Below are positions 8,073 to 16,834 of a stretch of DNA of 64,000 nucleotides, piece after piece. Numbering within the stretch: the first letter of the stretch is position 1; every line of letters starts with the position of its first letter. The notes below the pieces were generated by a model. The model saw only the letters and a program-made list of their open reading frames with translations. It ran no database searches and had not been told where the DNA came from. This DNA comes from Elusimicrobiota bacterium (GTDB lineage Bacteria; Elusimicrobiota; Elusimicrobia; Elusimicrobiales; Elusimicrobiaceae). The stretch is taken from NCBI GenBank assembly GCA_009778915.1, contig WRFH01000002.1, positions 1 to 64,000 on the forward strand, written 5' to 3'. The translations under genes and the position numbers were made by a program.

Positions 8073-8112
8073 AAAAAAACGGCCCCGCAAAATTTTGCAG
8101 GGCCGTTTTTTT
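8073..8112. terminator. Bidirectional terminator between Cys-rich gene and ppdK
   Basis: A long stem built from ACGGCCC/GGGCCGT around the perfect palindrome GCAAAATTTTGC, with A runs before and T runs after. It can serve the converging genes on both strands. Confidence 0.85.
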
Positions 8113-8123
8113 GTCTTACAAAC

Positions 8124-10904
8124 TTATTTCTTTTTCCCTTCTTTTGCCACAGCTTGCGCGGCCGCGAGTCTGGCTATCGGCACGCGGAAGGGAGAGCAGG
8201 AAACGTAGCTGAAACCCTCGCGGTGGCAGAACTCGACGCTCTGCGGGTCCCCGCCGTGTTCGCCGCATATGCCTACTTTGAGGTGCGGTTTAACGCTGCG
8301 TCCGCCTTTAACGCCGTGGCGTATAAGGTGGCCCACGCCGTCCTGGTCAAGCGTCTGGAACGGGTCATTTTTGAGTATGCCCTTTTCAAGATACGCGCCC
8401 ATGAAAGCGCCGATGTCGTCGCGGCTGAAACCGAACGTCATCTGCGTTAAGTCATTTGTGCCGAATGAGAAAAAGTCCGCATACTGCGCGATTTTGTGCG
8501 ACATTATTGCCGCCCTCGGAATTTCTATCATCGTGCCTACCATGTAAGGCAGTTTTTTTACGCCTGTCGCCGCGACAACGTCCTTATAAACTTTCTCGAT
8601 AATCGCGTTCTGGTCTACCAGTTCGTTTTCATGGCAGACGACGGGAATCATCACTTCCGGCATAGCTTTTACGCCTTCTTTAATAAGTTCAGCCGCGGAT
8701 TCAAAAATAGCGCGTGCCTGCATAGCCGTAATTTCCGGATAAGTTATGCCGAGGCGCACGCCGCGGTGGCCCATCATCGGGTTAGATTCATGCAAAGCGG
8801 CGGAGCGCGCGTCAAATTCTTCCATTGTTATTCCAATCGCGTCGGCAATCTGCTTTTTGGCCGCTTCGTGCTGCGGAATAAATTCATGCAGCGGCGGATC
8901 CATAAGACGGATTGTCACGCCGTAGCCTTCCATCGCTTTAATTGTTCCTTTTATTTCCTCTTTCATGTAAGGGAACAATTCGTCGACGGCGGCTTTTCTT
9001 TCAGCCTCTGTTTTTGACACTATCATTTTGCGTAAAATGAACAGCGGCTTTTCGGAATTTTCGCCGTAGAACATATGCTCTATGCGGAACAGACCTATGC
9101 CCTTCGCGCCGAATTTTCTGGCCCTCTGCGCGTCCGCCGGAGTGTCGGCGTTGGTGCGTACGTCAAGGCGTTTAATTTTGTCGCACAGGTTCAGGAAAGC
9201 GGTTAAATTGTCATTGCCTTCGCCGGCTTCCAGCATGTTCAATTTGCCTTCGTAGACATAACCTTTGGTGCCGTTAAGCGTGATAAAATCTCCTTCTTTC
9301 AAAGTCACGCCGCCGAGTTCCGCCGTTTTGGCGTTAAAGTCAATATGCAGTTCGCCGCAGCCGACTATGCAGCATTTGCCCCAGCCGCGCGCGACTAAAG
9401 CCGCGTGGGACGTCATGCCGCCGCGCTGCGTTAAAATAGCCTCCGCCGCTCTCATGCCTTCGACGTCTTCCGGGTTCGTTTCTTCCCTGACTAAAATAGC
9501 TTTTTCGCCTTTGGCTTTAAGCTCCATAGCGGCTTCGGACGTGAATACCACTTTGCCCGCCGCGCCGCCGGGGCCCGCCGGCAAACCTTTGCCTATAACT
9601 TTTGCCGCGGCTTCCGCTTTAGGGTCAATGGTCGGGTGCAGAAGTTCGTCAAGCTGGGACGGGGAGACGCGCAAAACTGCCTCTTTCTGGTCAATAAGTT
9701 TTTCTTTAAGCATGTCCAGCGCCATCTGAACGGCTGCCGTGCCGTTGCGTTTGCCCACGCGGCACTGTAACATCCACAGACGTCCTTTTTCAATGGTAAA
9801 TTCTATGTCAAGCATGTCGTGGAAATGCTGCTCGAGTTTTTCCTGTATGCCGTCTAATTCTTTATAAACTTTAGGCATGACCTGCTCTAAAGTGGGCAGG
9901 TGCTCGCTGTGCGCGTTGGTGGACCATTTATTCATCGGGCTAGGCGTGCGGATGCCGGCCACGACGTCTTCTCCCTGCGCGTTTACAAGGTATTCTCCGT
10001 AAAAATGGGAATCCCCGTTGCCCGGGTTTCTGGAGAACGCGACGCCCGTCGCGCTGTCGTCTCCCATGTTGCCGAACACCATTGACTGCACGTTAACGGC
10101 CGTGCCCCAGTCATGCGGAATTTTTTCAATATTTCTGTAAGCTATGGCGCGTTTGCCGTTCCAGCTGGCAAACACCGCGCCGATAGCGCCCCAAAGCTGT
10201 TCCATCGGTGTATCGGGGAAATCTTTGCCGAGGACTTCTTTGACGGTGGCTTTAAAATCCGCGCAGAGTTTTTTCAAATCCGCGGCGGATAAATCAGTGT
10301 CATCTTTAACACCTTTCTGTTTTTTGGCGGCGGCCAGTTTTTCATCTAAAATTTTGCGTATTCCTTTGCCGTCTTCGGGCTCAATGCCTTCGGCTTTTTC
10401 CATAACCACGTCGGAATACATCATAATCAAACGGCGGTAGGCATCGTAAACAAAGCGTTCGTTCTGCGTCTGGGCAATCATGCCCGGTATGGTTTTTTCC
10501 GTCAGACCGACGTTTAAAATAGTTTCCATCATGCCCGGCATGGATGACCGCGCGCCGGAGCGGACGGACACCAGCAGCGGGTTTTCAGGCGAACCGAAAA
10601 CCTTGCCGGTTTCCTGCTCAACTTTTTTTAGGTAAGTTTCCACGTCGGCTTTTAAAGTTTTTGGGTAAGTTTTTTTGTTGTCCCAGTAGTAGGTGCAGAC
10701 TTCGGTGGTGATTGTGAAACCCGGGGGAACCGGCAGTTTCATTTGTCCGGCCATTTCGGCAAGGTTTGCGCCTTTGCCGCCTAAAAGTTCTTTCATTGTA
10801 CCCTTTCCGTCAGCTTTTCCGCTTCCGAAATAATAAACGTTCTTTGCGCTTTTCTTAACAGCCGCTTTTTTTGGCGCGGCTTTTTTTACGGTTTTTTTTG
10901 CCAT
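8124..10904 (-). CDS. ppdK: Pyruvate, phosphate dikinase
   Basis: Interconverts pyruvate + ATP + Pi and PEP + AMP + PPi. In anaerobes it is a PPi-saving glycolytic or gluconeogenic step. The 926 residues cover the nucleotide-binding N domain, the phosphohistidine domain (GGMTSHAALVARG, His-500) and the C-terminal TIM barrel, with SFGTNDLTQ and the catalytic Cys-880 in GICGEHGG. The first 20 residues are an extra Lys/Ala tail (KK, AAPKKAA, VKK) ahead of the usual start near YYFGSGKADG. It is monocistronic, with a shared terminator behind and a divergent promoter region in front. Confidence 0.95.
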   Translation of the reverse strand: MAKKTVKKAAPKKAAVKKSAKNVYYFGSGKADGKGTMKELLGGKGANLAEMAGQMKLPVPPGFTITTEVCTYYWDNKKTYPKTLKADVETYLKKVEQETGKVFGSPENPLLVSVRSGARSSMPGMMETILNVGLTEKTIPGMIAQTQNERFVYDAYRRLIMMYSDVVMEKAEGIEPEDGKGIRKILDEKLAAAKKQKGVKDDTDLSAADLKKLCADFKATVKEVLGKDFPDTPMEQLWGAIGAVFASWNGKRAIAYRNIEKIPHDWGTAVNVQSMVFGNMGDDSATGVAFSRNPGNGDSHFYGEYLVNAQGEDVVAGIRTPSPMNKWSTNAHSEHLPTLEQVMPKVYKELDGIQEKLEQHFHDMLDIEFTIEKGRLWMLQCRVGKRNGTAAVQMALDMLKEKLIDQKEAVLRVSPSQLDELLHPTIDPKAEAAAKVIGKGLPAGPGGAAGKVVFTSEAAMELKAKGEKAILVREETNPEDVEGMRAAEAILTQRGGMTSHAALVARGWGKCCIVGCGELHIDFNAKTAELGGVTLKEGDFITLNGTKGYVYEGKLNMLEAGEGNDNLTAFLNLCDKIKRLDVRTNADTPADAQRARKFGAKGIGLFRIEHMFYGENSEKPLFILRKMIVSKTEAERKAAVDELFPYMKEEIKGTIKAMEGYGVTIRLMDPPLHEFIPQHEAAKKQIADAIGITMEEFDARSAALHESNPMMGHRGVRLGITYPEITAMQARAIFESAAELIKEGVKAMPEVMIPVVCHENELVDQNAIIEKVYKDVVAATGVKKLPYMVGTMIEIPRAAIMSHKIAQYADFFSFGTNDLTQMTFGFSRDDIGAFMGAYLEKGILKNDPFQTLDQDGVGHLIRHGVKGGRSVKPHLKVGICGEHGGDPQSVEFCHREGFSYVSCSPFRVPIARLAAAQAVAKEGKKK

Positions 10905-10931
10905 TTTAGGCTCCTCTTTTATTGTAAGTCT

Positions 10932-10959
10932 TTGATAACTTATTATATTAAGTTATAAT
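10932..10959 (+). promoter_or_regulatory. Promoter of the hemolysin III gene (leaderless type)
   Basis: TTGATA (10932-10937), a 16-nt spacer and TATAAT (10954-10959). The ATG at 10965 begins only 6 bases after the -10 box, so transcription probably starts at the start codon itself. Confidence 0.7.
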
Positions 10960-10964
10960 ACAGC

Positions 10965-11630
10965 ATGTCCAATTTAATATCCCATAACCCTTATTCAGAA
11001 GGCGAAGAGTTAATGCATGCTCTGACGCACTGGATAGGGACTATACTTGTTGCTCTCGGTTCCGGCAGCCTCATAACGCTGGCGGCTTTAACGGGCGACG
11101 CGTGGAAAATTGTTTCCGTTTCCATTTTTTGCGCGTCAATGATAACGCTGTATATCGCCTCAACGCTCTACCACGCGGCGCGCAGGCCGGCGGCAAAACG
11201 CAGGCTAAAAATTTTTGACCATATTTCAATTTATATTTTGATAGCCGGCACTTATACGCCGTTTTTGCTGGTGAATTTGCGCGGGCCTTTCGGCTGGTGG
11301 ATGTTCGGCTTCATTTGGGCGCTGGCGGCGGGCGGCACGGTTAAAGATATGTTTATCGTCGGCAAATATAAAAAACTGTCCACGGCGATATACCTGGGTA
11401 TGGGCTGGATTTCAATTTTCTGCATTAAATATTTCATTGAAAAAATCCCGCTGACCGGCTTGGTGTTTATAGCGCTGGGCGGTTTATTTTATTCCGCCGG
11501 TTGTTATTTTTATATAAGGAAAGACAAAGTTTTTTTCCACGGCATATGGCATTTGTTTGTACTTGCCGGCACTATTATGCACTTCTTCGCGGTTTTATAC
11601 TCAAGCGTTTTGCCTTTGTATAAAGTCTAA
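10965..11630 (+). CDS. Hemolysin III family membrane protein (TrhA/PAQR-like)
   Basis: 221 residues with seven predicted membrane helices. Family landmarks: EEXMHALTH near the N terminus (His-18, His-22), TLYHA (His-70), DH at 85-86 and HGIWH...MHFF near the C terminus (His-192, His-196, His-206), the presumed zinc-binding histidines of the PAQR/hemolysin III fold. Bacterial members have been linked to membrane-lipid homeostasis; the hemolysin name is historical. The gene has no ribosome site and starts 6 bases after a TATAAT box. It is monocistronic and divergent from ppdK. Confidence 0.88.
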   Translation: MSNLISHNPYSEGEELMHALTHWIGTILVALGSGSLITLAALTGDAWKIVSVSIFCASMITLYIASTLYHAARRPAAKRRLKIFDHISIYILIAGTYTPFLLVNLRGPFGWWMFGFIWALAAGGTVKDMFIVGKYKKLSTAIYLGMGWISIFCIKYFIEKIPLTGLVFIALGGLFYSAGCYFYIRKDKVFFHGIWHLFVLAGTIMHFFAVLYSSVLPLYKV

Positions 11631-11702
11631 GTAATTTAGATAAGAAAAAAGTATTTTGCGTATTATCTTCCAGACGTGACCTTAATTTCATATACTTTCC
11701 GT

Positions 11703-12173
11703 ATGACAAATATAAAACGCGGTTTTACTCTCATTGAACTGCTTGTAGTCGTCTTGATAATCGGCATACTTGCCGCTATAGCTTTGCCGCAGTACCAAAA
11801 AGCCGTTTTAAAGTCCCAGGTGGCACAGTATATGCCCGTCATTAAAGCGTATAAAGACGCGCAGGAAAGATATTTGTTGGAAAACGGCGCGTATGCCACG
11901 TCATTGGACGAGCTTGACCTTGACGTGCCGTCGACAAGCGATTTTGGTTTCAGCGCGTCGAACTCTGCCTGGAGCACCGGCGTTCCGCGCAGCGCGACCG
12001 ATTACAATAACCAGATATTGCTGGGTTGGGATTCCGATAAAAAATTTATTTACTGCAACGCCAGGGATATTAATACGCGCGGGCAACAAATCTGCCAAAG
12101 TTTCGGCGGGGTATTATTCACTTGCGTGGGCGGTTACCAGCCTAATTTGTGGCGCTGTTTTAAATTATCATAA
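11703..12173 (+). CDS. Type IV pilin-like protein
   Basis: 156 residues. ATG 11703 is preferred over ATG 11676 because it gives the short basic leader MTNIKRG before FTLIE, with cleavage after Gly-7 and glutamate at +5. The N-terminal helix is almost identical to that of the pilin at 4650-5147. The C-terminal domain differs but again has four Cys (YCN, QICQS, FTCVG, WRCF). TATACT (11691-11696) lies 6 bases before the ATG, pointing to a leaderless message. A terminator follows, so the gene stands alone. Confidence 0.88.
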   Translation: MTNIKRGFTLIELLVVVLIIGILAAIALPQYQKAVLKSQVAQYMPVIKAYKDAQERYLLENGAYATSLDELDLDVPSTSDFGFSASNSAWSTGVPRSATDYNNQILLGWDSDKKFIYCNARDINTRGQQICQSFGGVLFTCVGGYQPNLWRCFKLS

Positions 12174-12193
12174 AACGTACGCGGATTAACTTT

Positions 12194-12228
12194 ATACGGC
12201 GGTTGATTTTTGACCGCCGTAATTTTCT
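12194..12228 (+). terminator. Rho-independent terminator after pilin gene
   Basis: 8-bp perfect stem ACGGCGGT/ACCGCCGT (12196-12203, 12213-12220) followed by AATTTT. Confidence 0.8.
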
Positions 12229-12250
12229 TATAAAATGTTAAAATGTTTAC

Positions 12251-14512
12251 ATGGCAAACAAAGGTTATTACATTTATAAGAAAAAAAATAAAAAGAGAAA
12301 GGGCTCCGGCGGCGGCGCGAACGCGCTCATTTTTTTATTCTGGGCCTGCGCTTTCGCGCTGTGCGCGTGGCTTTTTGTAATACAGTGGTTTAATATTTCA
12401 AAAGGGCCTTACGGGGAGGCAGCCGCGAATTTCTTTTTTTCATATCTCGGCCACGCGGCTTATCTGGTGCCTTTGTTTTTCTTCTACTGGCTGTTACGCA
12501 GTATTAAATATAAATCAGTAAATATTTTTACGTTTTTAATCGGCATGGGCATATCGCTGGCGGCGGTGTCCGGCATACTGTCCGCGTTCCGCGATATTTT
12601 TAAAGGCACTTATATTGAAGGCGGCGTTATAGGAGGAAAATGTTTTGAGTTTTTGCACAATCTCGTCGGTACGGCCGGCGCGGCGCTGTTTTTGCTGGCG
12701 GTTTTATTTACCGGCGTGCATATTTTGTTCGCCATTCCGTGGCTTAGCACTTTCAATTATATTTATAATCTTTTAAAACAGGATTATCAGGCGTGGAATG
12801 AAGCCCGCGCCGAACTTAAAACCAAACTCGCCCAGGCCGAAACCGAAGAAGAAATTACCGGCACTTCCGCCAAATCACTGGCTATAAAAGACGATGTTGT
12901 CCCTCTGCGCTCAAAACCCGAAATACGCCGTCCGGTGGCGGAAATTATAAGAGCGCCAAAACCGTATGACAATTCTCAGCCCGCGAAAGCCGCCGACGTA
13001 CCGGAAAAATCCGACAAAAAATTAGATATCGCCAATTTTAAACTGCCGTCTTTGGAGTTGCTCAGTCTGCCGAAAAATGAAGGCGTTTTAGGTCCTTCCG
13101 ATGAAGAAATAGCCCAGGCTACCGCGCTTTTGGAAAGCACGCTTAAAAATTTTGAAATAGGAGCGACGGTAACCGGCGTGTCGCCGGGCCCCGTCGTTAC
13201 CCGTTATGAAATTAAGCCGGACCCCGGCGTGAGGATAAGTAATATCGTGGCTATTTCAAACGATATCGCGCTGGCCATGAAAGCGCGCGGCATACGCGTT
13301 GAAGCACCTATTCCTGGCAAAGACGCGATAGGTTTTGAAATCCCGAATGAAAACCCCATGATGGTAACCATCCGCGAAATTTTGCAGGACGAGGTTTTTA
13401 CAAATTCCAGCGCGGTAATGCCGATAGCGCTGGGCCGTTACGCCGACGGGCTGCCCGCCACAACCGCGCTTGAAAAAACGCCGCACCTGCTGATAGCGGG
13501 CGCGACAAATTCCGGCAAAAGCATTTGTCTTCACACGATAATAATGTCCATTTTATATAAATCAAAACCGGACGAAATTAAATTTTTGATGATAGACCCC
13601 AAACGCCTTGAGCTGACGCTCTACGAAGGCATTCCTTATTTATATGACCCGAAAACCAACTGCGAAGACGTCAGCGTTATCACCGACGCGCCGGGCGCGG
13701 TAAAATCTCTGCAGACTTTGGTTAAGGTAATGGAAAAACGCACTAAAATAATGGAACTGGCCAAAGTAAAAAATATCGAAGGCTACAATAAATGGGCGGC
13801 GGAGCACGGCGAAGAAAAAATGTTTTATGTCGTCGTGGTAATAGACGAGCTGGCGGACTTAATGCTGCAAACGCGGGCCGCCATTGAAGACTCTATCCAG
13901 CGGCTGGCGCAGATGGCGCGCGCCGTCGGCATACATTTGGTTTTGTGTACGCAGCGGCCGTCGGTCAACGTTATTACCGGCGTGATTAAGGCAAACCTGC
14001 CGTCGCGTATCGCGCTGCAGGTTGCGTCAAAAACGGATTCCCGCGTTATTTTGGATTCGCTGGGCGCGGACGCGCTGCTAGGCAAAGGCGACATGCTTTA
14101 TCAGGGCACCTCCGACCAAAAACCTAACCGCATACAAGGTGCATATGTTTCCGAAAGCGAAATCGCGGCGGTGGCCGATTTTCTGCGCGCGCAGGGCGGG
14201 CCGGATTATCCGCAGCAGCTTTTTACCGACGCTGCCGCTGTCGTGGGCGGCCGGCCGGAAGACGGCCTCGGCGCCAGCCCGGAGGAATTAATACAGGCGT
14301 TGACGTTAATCTTGGAACGCCGCCGCGTGTCGCAGGATTTATTAAAAGCGAATTTCGGTTCCAGCGCGCGCGCCACTAATATTTTGAGCGTGCTTGAAAT
14401 GAAGGGTTATATAACCAAACCCGAAGGTTCAAACCGCTGGGAAATACATTTTGAACTGATTGAGCAGGGGTTAAATGAATTAAAAAGCAGTTCAAATACG
14501 TTAGAAAAGTAA
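12251..14512 (+). CDS. ftsK: DNA translocase FtsK/SpoIIIE
   Basis: Septal motor that pumps chromosome ends and promotes dimer resolution. The 753 residues comprise four N-terminal membrane helices (about 25-45, 62-85, 92-112, 140-165), a short linker, the alpha/beta motor with Walker A GATNSGKS (417-424, Asn where Gly is usual) and Walker B VVVIDELADLM, and a gamma winged-helix domain (about 685-750) that reads KOPS-type sequences. The start has no ribosome site and follows a TAAAAT box by 6 bases. The downstream lolA-like neighbour matches the ftsK-lolA arrangement common in Gram-negative genomes. Confidence 0.95.
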   Translation: MANKGYYIYKKKNKKRKGSGGGANALIFLFWACAFALCAWLFVIQWFNISKGPYGEAAANFFFSYLGHAAYLVPLFFFYWLLRSIKYKSVNIFTFLIGMGISLAAVSGILSAFRDIFKGTYIEGGVIGGKCFEFLHNLVGTAGAALFLLAVLFTGVHILFAIPWLSTFNYIYNLLKQDYQAWNEARAELKTKLAQAETEEEITGTSAKSLAIKDDVVPLRSKPEIRRPVAEIIRAPKPYDNSQPAKAADVPEKSDKKLDIANFKLPSLELLSLPKNEGVLGPSDEEIAQATALLESTLKNFEIGATVTGVSPGPVVTRYEIKPDPGVRISNIVAISNDIALAMKARGIRVEAPIPGKDAIGFEIPNENPMMVTIREILQDEVFTNSSAVMPIALGRYADGLPATTALEKTPHLLIAGATNSGKSICLHTIIMSILYKSKPDEIKFLMIDPKRLELTLYEGIPYLYDPKTNCEDVSVITDAPGAVKSLQTLVKVMEKRTKIMELAKVKNIEGYNKWAAEHGEEKMFYVVVVIDELADLMLQTRAAIEDSIQRLAQMARAVGIHLVLCTQRPSVNVITGVIKANLPSRIALQVASKTDSRVILDSLGADALLGKGDMLYQGTSDQKPNRIQGAYVSESEIAAVADFLRAQGGPDYPQQLFTDAAAVVGGRPEDGLGASPEELIQALTLILERRRVSQDLLKANFGSSARATNILSVLEMKGYITKPEGSNRWEIHFELIEQGLNELKSSSNTLEK

Positions 14513-14527
14513 GTAAAAGGGGGAAGT

Positions 14528-15103
14528 ATGGGGAAAATATTTACGGGGCTGGCCTGCATTGTCTTATGTTGCGCCTCGGCGCAGACGAAAACAGTATCCA
14601 GCGGCGGGGTGACAGGCGGCAATGTGTTTAATTTTAACAGGCCGGCCGCGGTGTCTGAACCCGCGCCGGTTTTGGAGCCCGCGCCCGTCAGAGAATTGGG
14701 GCCGGTTCTTCAAGCAGCACCGGCTGAGGGAAACGCGCCCGCGACGGGAGCCGCGCCGGCTTTTGACGGCGTGCCTGACGTTACCGGCTCTGAAACCGCG
14801 GCGGAACAAATGTTCGGTACGCAGAATTCCGCGCAGGTTCTTAATAATATCGTACAGCAGCAAAACGCTGTTTCGCAAAACCAAAATATTGTGACTCAGC
14901 CGCCGGCAACGCCGCCGGCCCCAACGCCTGTGCCGGACGTAAATACGGCGTCCGGGGATACTATTGAAATTTCGGCTAATCCGGCGGTAAGTTCGGTGCC
15001 GAGCGGCACATTACAAGTAAACGTTACTACGGCGCTGAGTTCGGCGCCTCAAAATCCGGCTCCGCAGCAAACGCAGGTACAGGCGGCCGTCAACACTAAA
15101 TAA
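14528..15103 (+). CDS. Secreted Pro/Ala-rich protein
   Basis: 191 residues with a signal peptide (about 1-19, LCCASAQ). The rest is low-complexity Ala/Pro/Val/Gln with no predicted fold. A short motif near the C terminus, TIEIS followed by VPSGTLQVNV, recurs as MIEIN and VPQGTVQISL in the next gene product, so the two may be related or interact. It lies 15 bases after ftsK with a good GGGGGAAG ribosome site, and 27 bases before the lolA-like gene, so all three are probably co-transcribed. Function is unknown. Confidence 0.65.
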   Translation: MGKIFTGLACIVLCCASAQTKTVSSGGVTGGNVFNFNRPAAVSEPAPVLEPAPVRELGPVLQAAPAEGNAPATGAAPAFDGVPDVTGSETAAEQMFGTQNSAQVLNNIVQQQNAVSQNQNIVTQPPATPPAPTPVPDVNTASGDTIEISANPAVSSVPSGTLQVNVTTALSSAPQNPAPQQTQVQAAVNTK

Positions 15104-15130
15104 ATTTTTTATGACTAACGGGAGATTTTT

Positions 15131-16171
15131 ATGAATAAGAAGATGATATTTGCGTTAAGCGTGTCAGTTGCATTATTTTATCCGGCGTATATCAACGCGC
15201 AGTCTTCCGCTCCCGTTGTCGCGCCCGGCCCCCAGGTTTTGCCGGCGGCCCAGGCCGCGCCGCCTCCGCCGCCGGCTCCGGCGCCTGTGGTTGCGGCCGC
15301 CCCGGCGATGGCTTCCGCTCCGGCGGTGCAAAGCGCGCCCGTCATGCAAAACGCGCCCAGAGTCATGTCCGCGCCGAGGATTAGGAACGCTCAGGCTGTT
15401 GGTAAAAGGCCGTATATACATAAAGCGCCTGTACTTAACGGCGGCGGCGCGTCAAATAGTTTATCACAGTCAGTGCAATCGTCCGACGGCTGGAATAACA
15501 TGATTGAAATTAACGGCGACGGTTCCGCCGTGCCGCAGGGAACTGTCCAGATATCTCTTGAAAATGATGATGACGCTTCCGCGGCGTTACCGCCCGCGCG
15601 CCAGGCCAAAACGATAACGGACAAAGCGGCGCAGGACAAGGCAGTCGCGGGCCTTAAAGCGTGGGACAAAAAACTTACGTCATTAAAAACCGGTTTTGAG
15701 CAAAGCACAACTTACGACGGGACGGACGTTTCCAAATCCACCGGCGCGCTGTATTTTTCCAAGCCTAATAAATTGAGACTTGAAAATCTGAACGCCGCCG
15801 GCAAAACGACGCAAATCACGCTTACGGACAAGAAAAAAATAAAAGTTTTTGACGCGGACATGAAACCCGTCAAAACTTATAACTGGAAAGACTGGTTTGA
15901 CAGCCAGCCGAACAAAGCGTTTTTTGATTTCGGCAATTATTCCGCGCTGTTTGAAAATAATGAAATTACAAATTTTGAGGATAATCAGGACGGCACCGTC
16001 ACTCTGACGCTGGAGCCGACGGCGCGGGACCAGAAAATTTTTATAACTCTTTCGACAAAAGATTATTTTCCGACGGTGGTTGCGCTTGCCGTCGACGAGA
16101 TGCTTACAACAACCGTTCTGAAGGACACAGAGATTAACGGCAAACTCCCCGACGTTTTTAAAGGACTGTAA
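15131..16171 (+). CDS. lolA: LolA-like outer-membrane lipoprotein carrier with Pro/Ala-rich extension
   Basis: 346 residues: signal peptide 1-24, a Pro/Ala-rich spacer to about 100, a region with the IEI...VPQGT motif shared with the preceding protein, then a LolA domain from about 172 to the end. Landmarks are the repeated Leu-x2-Leu segments, GxxxSTGALYFSKPNKLRLE and a C-terminal beta-rich fold. LolA carries lipoproteins across the periplasm to the outer membrane. The long disordered extension is not part of normal LolA (about 200 residues). Its stop is directly followed by the pgsA ATG. Confidence 0.8.
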   Translation: MNKKMIFALSVSVALFYPAYINAQSSAPVVAPGPQVLPAAQAAPPPPPAPAPVVAAAPAMASAPAVQSAPVMQNAPRVMSAPRIRNAQAVGKRPYIHKAPVLNGGGASNSLSQSVQSSDGWNNMIEINGDGSAVPQGTVQISLENDDDASAALPPARQAKTITDKAAQDKAVAGLKAWDKKLTSLKTGFEQSTTYDGTDVSKSTGALYFSKPNKLRLENLNAAGKTTQITLTDKKKIKVFDADMKPVKTYNWKDWFDSQPNKAFFDFGNYSALFENNEITNFEDNQDGTVTLTLEPTARDQKIFITLSTKDYFPTVVALAVDEMLTTTVLKDTEINGKLPDVFKGL

Positions 16172-16807
16172 ATGAGCAAAACGGAAATGACGCTTGCCAA
16201 TAAAATCACGTTATCGCGCGCCGCGCTTTCAATGGTGATGTTTTTCGGCATTCTGCTCCCGGATTATTACGCCAGGCTGCTGGCAACGCTCATTTTTATC
16301 TTTGCCGCCGCGACGGACTGGGTGGACGGCCGCATCGCGCGCGCGACGAACACTTACACGCCTTTCGGCGCGATAGTGGACCCGTTTGTGGACAAAATCC
16401 TCGTCGGGGCCGCATTTTTCGCGTTTACCGCGATACCGCAGCTTAACGTGCCGGTCTGGGCGGTATTTTTAATTATACTGAGGGAGCTTACCGTCTCAAC
16501 TCTGCGTGTCATCGCGGCGCTGGAAGGCTCCGTTCTGGCGGCGGAAAGGTGGGGGAAATTTAAGACGGTAGTCCAAATGTCCACCGTCGGCCTTATATTT
16601 TTAATTTTAAACGTTTACCACCTGTCAATGCTGACAAGGGGCGGCCTGCAAAAATTTTTACAAATGTTTTACGAGACGGTGCAGAATTTAGACTACGCCG
16701 CCTGCATAATAGCCGCGGTAATCACGTGGGTAAGCATGGCGTCCTACTTCAACAAAAACTGGGGCATCCTGCAAAAAGCCTGGAGCCTCCCGGTGAAGAA
16801 GAAATGA
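16172..16807 (+). CDS. pgsA: CDP-diacylglycerol-glycerol-3-phosphate phosphatidyltransferase
   Basis: Makes phosphatidylglycerol phosphate from CDP-diacylglycerol in the inner membrane. 211 residues, about five membrane helices. The CDP-alcohol phosphotransferase signature is complete: DWVDGRIAR, eight residues, G, three residues, D (IVDPFVDK), with all the acidic residues present. It starts immediately after the lolA-like stop codon. pgpA, the next enzyme of the pathway, lies downstream but is separated by an unrelated AT-rich gene. Confidence 0.93.
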   Translation: MSKTEMTLANKITLSRAALSMVMFFGILLPDYYARLLATLIFIFAAATDWVDGRIARATNTYTPFGAIVDPFVDKILVGAAFFAFTAIPQLNVPVWAVFLIILRELTVSTLRVIAALEGSVLAAERWGKFKTVVQMSTVGLIFLILNVYHLSMLTRGGLQKFLQMFYETVQNLDYAACIIAAVITWVSMASYFNKNWGILQKAWSLPVKKK

Positions 16808-16834
16808 AATAATTAAATTTATGTTTGAGGAAAT

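Noticed and set aside
8496-9017. Plus-strand frame of 173 residues opposite ppdK
   Set aside because: It is the complement of a highly conserved enzyme gene and has no ribosome site or domain.
12786-12972. Walker A Asn substitution in FtsK as sign of inactivation
   Set aside because: GATNSGKS still fits GxxxxGK[ST]; the invariant Lys and Ser and the Walker B motif are intact, so the motor is expected to work.
15168-15503. Plus-strand Arg/Pro-rich frame inside the LolA-like gene
   Set aside because: It is the out-of-frame reading of the GC-rich Pro/Ala repeat; no start site and no family likeness.
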